DNA of 10,710 nucleotides from Bacteroidia bacterium (GTDB lineage: Bacteria > Bacteroidota > Bacteroidia > Bacteroidales > Dysgonomonadaceae). Numbering within the stretch: position 1 is the stretch's first letter; each line of letters opens with the position of its first letter. Under the pieces are notes generated by a model. That model saw only the letters and a program-made list of their open reading frames with translations. It ran no database searches and was not told the origin of the DNA. Shown piece by piece: positions 7,313 through 10,710 of this stretch. The stretch spans positions 1-10,710 of the forward strand of contig JAUNRY010000053.1 of the NCBI GenBank assembly GCA_030539475.1. Direction: 5' to 3'. A program made the translations under genes and the position numbers.

Positions 7313-7717
7313 ATGAAGAAATCAATTTCAATGTTTTTGTTATTAGCCGGATTTCTCTTGTCGATATCCTGCTCAAAAGATGAAGTTTCCGAGCAAGACC
7401 CTATTATTGGGCAATGGAAACTGCAACGTATCACCGCCGGAAATGAGGGTGTGGATGTAAATGATTTGCCCTGTTACGGACAATCAACATTAAACGTAAC
7501 AAAATCTGAAATGACGTTGTTGTTGAAAAGCCCCGAAGACGGAGGGGACTCGTGTATTACAGATTCCTCTTCGTTTGGATGGGTAAAAAACGGCAATTCG
7601 TATCAAGTTGTGGACGATGAGGCCGGAGAGTACATTACAATTACGCTTAACGGCGGAGATTTATTGTTAAAAGTTGCTGCCGGCGGAAATTCATCCACTT
7701 TTATATTTAGAAAATAA
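7313..7717 (+). CDS. Lipocalin-like lipoprotein
   Basis: This is a 134-residue predicted lipoprotein. The signal peptide ends in a lipobox, LSISC, with C20 as the lipidated residue. The following SKDE is an acidic stretch like the lipoprotein export signals that send Bacteroidetes lipoproteins to the cell surface, so surface exposure is plausible. The mature part opens with DPIIGQWKLQRI (29-40), whose GxW motif is typical of the lipocalin-like beta-barrel domains common in Bacteroidetes lipoproteins. C54 and C81 are the only other cysteines and could form a disulfide. The rest reads as alternating beta strands. The ligand is unknown. It is the first gene after the divergent promoter and is followed 32 bp later by a small outer-membrane protein gene. 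Lipoprotein status is near certain and the lipocalin-like fold is likely. Confidence 0.8.
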   Translation: MKKSISMFLLLAGFLLSISCSKDEVSEQDPIIGQWKLQRITAGNEGVDVNDLPCYGQSTLNVTKSEMTLLLKSPEDGGDSCITDSSSFGWVKNGNSYQVVDDEAGEYITITLNGGDLLLKVAAGGNSSTFIFRK

Positions 7718-7749
7718 ACAACATTAAACATTTTAAAAAAGCTACAGTT

Positions 7750-8229
7750 ATGAAAAAAAGAATCAAATTTTTATTTTTAAGCGCCGCGTTTGTTCTCGCG
7801 CTTGGTGTATCGGCACAAACAGTTGAGCCGGCAATGTATAAATTGGGAGCAGGAATTTTAATTGATGTGGGCGATGGCGGAACAATGGTGGGGCCGCACG
7901 CTAAGTATTTCTTTACCGCCAATCACGCGGGCGAAGCGGCCGTTTTGTTTGGAAACGGAGCTACTTTTGTGCACGGCATCTATACATACAACAGCGCGTT
8001 TCCCGGCGTTAACGGACTGTCGTGGTACGTGGGAGCAGGCCCGTCGGTGGCGTTTGGCGGCGGAACCACGTTGTTCAGCCTTATGGCGCCATTGGGGGTG
8101 GAGTTTGTTATTCCCAAAGCACCCATCGCGATAAGCGTGGATTGGCGCCCCCGGTATTTCTTCTACGAAAACGAAACGTATTTCGATGCTTCGCGCTTCG
8201 GGCTCGGTTTGCGGTACACTATTAATTAA
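7750..8229 (+). CDS. Small outer-membrane beta-barrel protein
   Basis: This 159-residue protein has a signal peptide (cleavage likely after VSA, residue 22). The mature part is rich in Gly and aromatic residues and shows alternating strand patterns, for example LGAGILIDVG (32-41), GLSWYVGAGPSVAFGG (89-104), PIAISVDWRPRYFFY (125-139) and a closing strand FGLGLRYTIN (150-159). This suits a small eight-strand or similar outer-membrane barrel. No enzyme motif is visible. It lies 32 bp after the lipocalin-like lipoprotein and 23 bp before the HMA-like secreted protein, with no promoter in either gap, so co-transcription is likely. A more specific family name is not supported by the sequence alone. 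Confidence 0.75.
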   Translation: MKKRIKFLFLSAAFVLALGVSAQTVEPAMYKLGAGILIDVGDGGTMVGPHAKYFFTANHAGEAAVLFGNGATFVHGIYTYNSAFPGVNGLSWYVGAGPSVAFGGGTTLFSLMAPLGVEFVIPKAPIAISVDWRPRYFFYENETYFDASRFGLGLRYTIN

Positions 8230-8252
8230 TAACCATTTAGAATTTAAAAACA

Positions 8253-8696
8253 GTGAAAAAAATAATTTTTATAACAATTATCGGGTTGCTGATTGGTGTG
8301 TCGGGAGCGAATGCACAAAGTTTTCTCGATAAGCTCGACAAAGCTGTAAATCAGATTGACAGGGCCTCAAAATCGGCAGATAAAGCTTCCAAAACAGGCA
8401 ACAAGGTATTATCGTTGTTGGGAGGAAAAGATAAAAGTGCGGATAATCAAACCGTTTTGCAAATATCCGGAATCGATCTCGCCGCGTTGAAAAATTTAAA
8501 CGGTATCGTGGAATCGGTTAAAGGCGTGAGTGCAACAAAAATGAAGTTTAACGCTGCCAAATCTGTCATCACCGTACAGCATTCCGGCGCTACAGAAGAT
8601 CTTTTGGCCAACATTCAACAAGCATCGAAAGATATTTTCGGCGACGAGCACGTAACGGCTTTGGAAGAAGGGTTGATTGAAATTCAATTAAAATAA
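8253..8696 (+). CDS. Secreted protein with an HMA-like fold lacking the metal-binding CxxC
   Basis: This is a 147-residue exported protein starting at GTG. A signal peptide (1-21, GANA before QS) fixes that start. Residues 22-62 are a Lys/Asp/Ser-rich amphipathic helix region (SFLDKLDKAVNQIDRASKS). Residues 66-147 show a beta-alpha-beta-beta-alpha-beta order: QTVLQISGI, helix LAALKNLNGIVESVKGV, strands SATKMKFNAAK and SVITVQHSG, helix ATEDLLANIQQASKDIF, strand LIEIQLK. The spacing and the 'GI..L......V..V.GV......' pattern recall heavy-metal-associated domains, but GIDLAAL stands where GMTCxxC would be and the protein has no cysteine. It is therefore unlikely to bind copper in the usual way. 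The fold call is inference and function is unknown. It sits in the middle of the envelope gene run. Confidence 0.72.
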   Translation: MKKIIFITIIGLLIGVSGANAQSFLDKLDKAVNQIDRASKSADKASKTGNKVLSLLGGKDKSADNQTVLQISGIDLAALKNLNGIVESVKGVSATKMKFNAAKSVITVQHSGATEDLLANIQQASKDIFGDEHVTALEEGLIEIQLK

Positions 8697-8722
8697 ATTT
8701 AAACAAATCAACGAACAGTAAA

Positions 8723-8917
8723 ATGAGAAAATTTCATCCGTTCTTTACCATCGGATCAGCAGGAATGATAATAACTGCCTGCCTTCATATATTTTTAGCA
8801 TTATACTTATCATTGACCTCAGTTCACGCTACTTTTCTCATTCTTTATCCGGTATTCTTTACTTTTTTGATAGTAGGAGTTGTTCTCACAGTTAAAAATA
8901 AAAAGAATAGTGTATAA
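8723..8917 (+). CDS. Small two-helix inner-membrane protein
   Basis: This 64-residue protein consists almost entirely of two hydrophobic helices, roughly residues 10-31 (GSAGMIITACLHIFLALYL) and 38-57 (FLILYPVFFTFLIVGVVLTV). The tail KNKKNSV is positively charged and should stay in the cytoplasm. No family is recognised. It starts 26 bp after the HMA-like gene and lies in the same direction, so it is probably part of the same transcript. Its base composition is more AT-rich than the two genes before it. A small accessory or anchoring role is possible but not shown. Confidence 0.65.
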   Translation: MRKFHPFFTIGSAGMIITACLHIFLALYLSLTSVHATFLILYPVFFTFLIVGVVLTVKNKKNSV

Positions 8918-8993
8918 AGAAAAAAGTAAACATATTTGATATATAAATGACAAACTTAATTAAAATAAAATGAACCATATAAATTATAATCAG

Positions 8994-9434
8994 ATGAAAA
9001 AAATAATATTATTTGCTGCTTTAATAGCAGGTTTGTTGACAGGGGTTTCGTGTTCAAAAGACGATGGCCCGACAGCATCCAAGGGAAAAAGAGCTAAATT
9101 TACCATCTCGGCTCCCGGACTTACCGATGGAGATATTGCTATGTATATGTTCACAGCGAGTATGAATGGACAAGTTGCAGGCACTTCCTGGAAGATAAAC
9201 GGAGTAACACAAGATAATCAGGGAGTTATTCGAATTGAAAATGAACATTTGATGGGTGATAAAACAGTAATTGTAGAAACCACAAAACCTCTTGATAATA
9301 TTATCGTTACGTTTGGGGGAAGTAGTGATGAAACTCCTTATACAATTAAGTTAAAGGCCGAAATTAACGGAAAAGTAGAAAATGACATTTCCGATGTTGT
9401 AACTCAAACTTATACTAAAAATTTAAATTATTAA
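8994..9434 (+). CDS. Lipoprotein with predicted beta-rich domain
   Basis: From the ATG at 8994 the protein is 146 residues. It begins with a compact lipoprotein signal, MKKIILFAALIAGLLTGVSC, with C20 lipidated. SKDDGP follows, an acidic surface-export-like stretch close to that of the first gene of the run (CSKDE). An in-frame ATG at 8970 would add eight residues and cannot be excluded, but the signal peptide fits 8994 better. The mature part (about 33-146) alternates short strands and polar turns (AKFTISAPGLTDGDIAMYMF, TVIVETTKPLDNIIVTFGGS), which suggests an immunoglobulin-like or similar beta-sandwich. No family is recognised. It is the last gene before the terminator at 9518-9560. Confidence 0.75.
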   Translation: MKKIILFAALIAGLLTGVSCSKDDGPTASKGKRAKFTISAPGLTDGDIAMYMFTASMNGQVAGTSWKINGVTQDNQGVIRIENEHLMGDKTVIVETTKPLDNIIVTFGGSSDETPYTIKLKAEINGKVENDISDVVTQTYTKNLNY

Positions 9435-9517
9435 GTTTCCTTTTCATTCTATTCACACCTGCCTTTCTTTAAAGTTTCATAAGTTAATATTCAATCGAAA
9501 GGTTTGTATGATGGGAA

Positions 9518-9560
9518 GAGAGAGCATCGAAGCGATTTGATGCTCTCTTGTTTTATATTT
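9518..9560 (+). terminator. Intrinsic terminator ending the envelope gene run
   Basis: AGAGAGCATC (9519-9528) pairs perfectly with GATGCTCTCT (9539-9548). The stem continues inward through one G-T and two A-T pairs to a GCGA tetraloop (9532-9535). A T-rich tract, TTGTTTTATATTT, follows. It lies 84 bp past the last envelope gene and is oriented to stop rightward transcription. Confidence 0.85.
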
Positions 9561-9574
9561 CAGCCGTCATTTGC

Positions 9575-9582
9575 TATCTTTG
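9575..9582 (+). promoter_or_regulatory. -7 element of the ArsC/Spx-family gene
   Basis: TATCTTTG matches TAnnTTTG and lies 20 nt before the ATG at 9603. The -33 box is poor: TTTA at 9552-9555 has the right 19-nt spacing, while TTG at 9548-9550 is 24 nt away. It follows directly on the terminator, as expected for a new transcription unit. Confidence 0.5.
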
Positions 9583-9602
9583 TCGTTTAAAAATTCACCG
9601 CA

Positions 9603-9968
9603 ATGAAACCTCTATTTATACAATATCCCAAATGCGGCACGTGCCGCAAAGCCGCCAAATGGCTTAACGACAACAACGTGGCCGTAACTTCGCGCCACAT
9701 TGCAGAAGACAATCCAACCGCAGAAGAACTTTCGGCGTGGATTGATAAAAGCGGGCTGCCCGTTCAGAAATTCTTCAACACATCGGGACAGGTGTATAAA
9801 CAAAACAACTTGAAAGATGTTGTAAAAACAGCATCGCGCGAAGAATTGATAACATTATTGGCAAGCAACGGAATGTTGGTAAAACGCCCGATTGTGGTAG
9901 CTGATGATTTTGTGCTGGTGGGATTTAATGAGGAGGAGTGGAAAGAAAAGTTGGCACGCGAAGAGTAA
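9603..9968 (+). CDS. ArsC/Spx-family thioredoxin-fold protein
   Basis: This 121-residue cytoplasmic protein belongs to the ArsC/Spx/YffB group. The N-terminal QYPKCGTCRKAAKWL carries a CxxC pair, C11 and C14, at the usual active-site position. The family's closing signature is seen in LASNGMLVKRPIVV (86-99) with R95-P96, then VLVGFNEEEWKEKL near the end. Length is typical. Members include glutaredoxin-linked arsenate reductases and redox-sensing transcription regulators, and the CxxC form is not a guide to true arsenate reduction. No arsenic-efflux or ArsR gene is in the window, so a housekeeping redox role is more likely than arsenic resistance. The stop codon at 9966-9968 is directly abutted by the repeat that begins at 9969. 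It has its own -7 element. Confidence 0.88.
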   Translation: MKPLFIQYPKCGTCRKAAKWLNDNNVAVTSRHIAEDNPTAEELSAWIDKSGLPVQKFFNTSGQVYKQNNLKDVVKTASREELITLLASNGMLVKRPIVVADDFVLVGFNEEEWKEKLAREE

Positions 9969-10063
9969 CGCGCAGAGTGCGCTAAGAAAATGCAGAGGAC
10001 ACAAAGCTATTATTCTCCGCGTTCTCTGCGTGACCTCTCTGCGCACTCCGCGTGAAATAAAAA
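9969..10063 (+). repeat. CTCTGCG-type repeat, upstream copy (long imperfect hairpin)
   Basis: The outer arms 9969-9982 and 10041-10054 pair over 14 positions with one A/C mismatch and one G-T pair. Inside them GCAGAG (9992-9997) can pair with CTCTGC (10024-10029). The right half is a string of CTCTGCG-like units ending in CTCCGCGTGAAATAAAAA (10046-10063). The same 18-nt tail recurs exactly at 10585-10602. The repeat starts at the base after the arsC-family stop codon and ends 12 bases before the next gene. Confidence 0.75.
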
Positions 10064-10075
10064 CATAGGAGATAA

Positions 10076-10459
10076 ATGGAAAAACTTGAAAACAAAGTTT
10101 CGGCAGACATATTGGATTGTTCCATAGAAATACATCGGACACTTGGACCCGGATTATTGGAATCTGTATATGAACGATGTTTGGCTTACGAGTTAAGAAA
10201 AAGAGGACACTCAGTTTTGGGTCAACTGCCCATTCCATTGCAATACAAAGAACTAAATTTTGATATGGCCTTTCGGCTTGATATGCTGGTAGATGACTGT
10301 GTTATTGTAGAGGTAAAAGCTGTCGAAAATTTGGCTCCCGTTCATTTCGCACAAACATTTACCTATTTGAAAATGACAGATAAGCGATTGGGATTGCTCA
10401 TCAATTTTAAAACAAAACTTTTAAAGGATGGCTTCCACCGTATTGTAAACAATTTATAG
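10076..10459 (+). CDS. GxxExxY protein (PD-(D/E)XK nuclease-like)
   Basis: This 127-residue protein matches the GxxExxY family, named for the motif seen here as G26-LL-E29-SV-Y32 within GPGLLESVYERCLAYEL. The PD-(D/E)XK-like core is also visible: D69 in FRLDMLV, E79-V-K81 in VIVEVKAV, and Q93...Y97 in FAQTFTYLKM, the last like the QxxxY motif of RecB-type nucleases. A metal-dependent nuclease fold is therefore likely, but the family has no firmly established role that I know of. An AGGAG lies only 4 bases before the ATG, an unusual Shine-Dalgarno-like signal for this window. The gene is bracketed by two related repeats and sits between an arsC-family gene and dus, which suggests it arrived as a cassette. 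Confidence 0.92.
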   Translation: MEKLENKVSADILDCSIEIHRTLGPGLLESVYERCLAYELRKRGHSVLGQLPIPLQYKELNFDMAFRLDMLVDDCVIVEVKAVENLAPVHFAQTFTYLKMTDKRLGLLINFKTKLLKDGFHRIVNNL

Positions 10460-10514
10460 CTAAATAACGAAAAAGCTGAACGCTTTCACACTGAAAAGAC
10501 AACGTTTGGCACGC

Positions 10515-10602
10515 TTAGATTGCAAAGAAAACGCTGAGCTCTTAAAGCAATTTTTCTCTGTGCTCTCTGCGAAATCTCTGTATCCTCCGCGTGAAATAAA
10601 AA
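10515..10602 (+). repeat. CTCTGCG-type repeat, downstream degenerate copy
   Basis: The right half, from about 10554, aligns with 10014-10063 of the upstream copy with a few substitutions and gaps: both have CTCTGCG, a second CTCTG unit and the identical 18-nt tail CTCCGCGTGAAATAAAAA (here 10585-10602). The left half has diverged and forms only a weak hairpin: ATTGC (10519-10523) can pair with GCAAT (10547-10551), followed by TTTT. The left boundary is uncertain. The tail ends two bases before the dus start codon. Confidence 0.65.
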
Positions 10603-10604
10603 TA

Positions 10605-10710
10605 ATGAAAATAGCCAATATAGAATTTCATACAAAATATCCCGTCTTTCTCGCGCCGATGGAAGACGTTACCGATATCGGTTTCCGGTTGCTTTGCAAG
10701 CAATTCGGTG
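10605..10710 (+). CDS. dusB: tRNA-dihydrouridine synthase, N-terminal fragment (runs off the right edge)
   Basis: Thirty-five codons are present before the window ends. The sequence YPVFLAPMEDVTDIGFRLLC (12-31) contains the conserved APM(E/A)xVTDxxFR start of the FMN-binding TIM barrel of Dus enzymes, which reduce specific uridines in tRNA to dihydrouridine using NADPH. The DusB type is the usual one in Bacteroidetes, but the subfamily cannot be confirmed from 35 residues. The ATG at 10605 lies two bases after the tail of the downstream repeat, so its leader is made of repeat sequence. Confidence 0.88.
   Translation, partial: MKIANIEFHTKYPVFLAPMEDVTDIGFRLLCKQFG

Noticed and set aside
7102..7434. 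110-codon minus-strand open frame across the divergent promoter region
   Set aside because: It covers both promoters and the hairpin, overlaps the start of the kinase gene and of the lipocalin-like lipoprotein gene, and its translation shows no recognisable domain.
8931..8938. Possible separate promoter for the last lipoprotein gene (CATATTTG)
   Set aside because: The -7 box differs at its first base and no TTTG lies at the right distance upstream, so separate transcription is not supported.
9603..9968. Arsenic-resistance function for the ArsC-family gene
   Set aside because: No arsR, arsenite pump or other arsenic gene is nearby, and the family includes many proteins without arsenate reductase activity.
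9969..10063. CRISPR array or insertion sequence for the CTCTGCG repeats
   Set aside because: There are only two imperfect copies, no regular spacers, no cas gene and no transposase.
9855..10238. 127-codon minus-strand open frame across the upstream repeat
   Set aside because: It spans the end of the arsC-family gene, the repeat and the start of the GxxExxY gene on the opposite strand, and its sequence follows from the repeat, not from a protein family.
10472..10486. Hairpin AAAGC-TGAAC-GCTTT after the GxxExxY gene as a terminator
   Set aside because: The 5-bp stem is AT-rich and no T-run follows, so a terminator call is not supported.

Overview
The window looks like a chromosomal segment of a Bacteroidota species, probably order Bacteroidales. 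Several genes are preceded by the Bacteroidetes sigma-ABfr -7 element TAnnTTTG. Starts sit in A-rich leaders with little Shine-Dalgarno signal. Lysine synthesis runs through LL-diaminopimelate aminotransferase (DapL). Lipoproteins carry an acidic stretch just after the lipid-bearing Cys, and there is a TPR-type histidine kinase and a GH29 fucosidase. The genus cannot be named from this sequence.

Layout. (1) 1-208, minus: the N-terminal part of a VapB-like antitoxin-type protein that runs off the left edge. (2) 397-2512, plus: dapF and dapL, two consecutive-pathway enzymes of lysine and meso-diaminopimelate (peptidoglycan) synthesis. A long terminator-shaped hairpin at 342-385 sits in the dapF leader. 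(3) 2567-4585, plus: a secreted GH29 alpha-L-fucosidase with its own strong promoter, ending tail-to-tail with the next gene so that the two stop codons overlap. (4) 4582-7124, minus: a translationally coupled two-component pair made of a TPR/HisKA_3 histidine kinase and a NarL/LuxR response regulator. (5) 7313-9434, plus, divergent from the kinase: a run of five small envelope genes (lipocalin-like lipoprotein, small outer-membrane beta-barrel, secreted protein with an HMA-like fold but no CxxC, two-helix membrane protein, second lipoprotein). It ends at a good intrinsic terminator at 9518-9560. (6) 9603-9968: an ArsC/Spx-family protein. (7) 9969-10602: a GxxExxY (PD-(D/E)XK-like) gene bracketed by two copies of a 'CTCTGCG' type repeat that share an exact 18-nt tail. 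(8) 10605-end: the start of a dus gene.

How the parts may work together. dapF and dapL form a biosynthetic unit. The kinase/regulator pair shares a 188-bp divergent control region with the envelope gene run, so the simplest inference is that it controls that run in response to an envelope signal. The GxxExxY gene with its repeats looks like a small inserted cassette between two housekeeping-type genes.

The points most worth a second look are the attenuator-like hairpin before dapF, the repeat-bracketed GxxExxY cassette, and the uncharacterised envelope gene set beside the two-component system. No rRNA, tRNA, CRISPR array, transposase or phage gene was seen. No gene-free stretch exceeds 300 bases.
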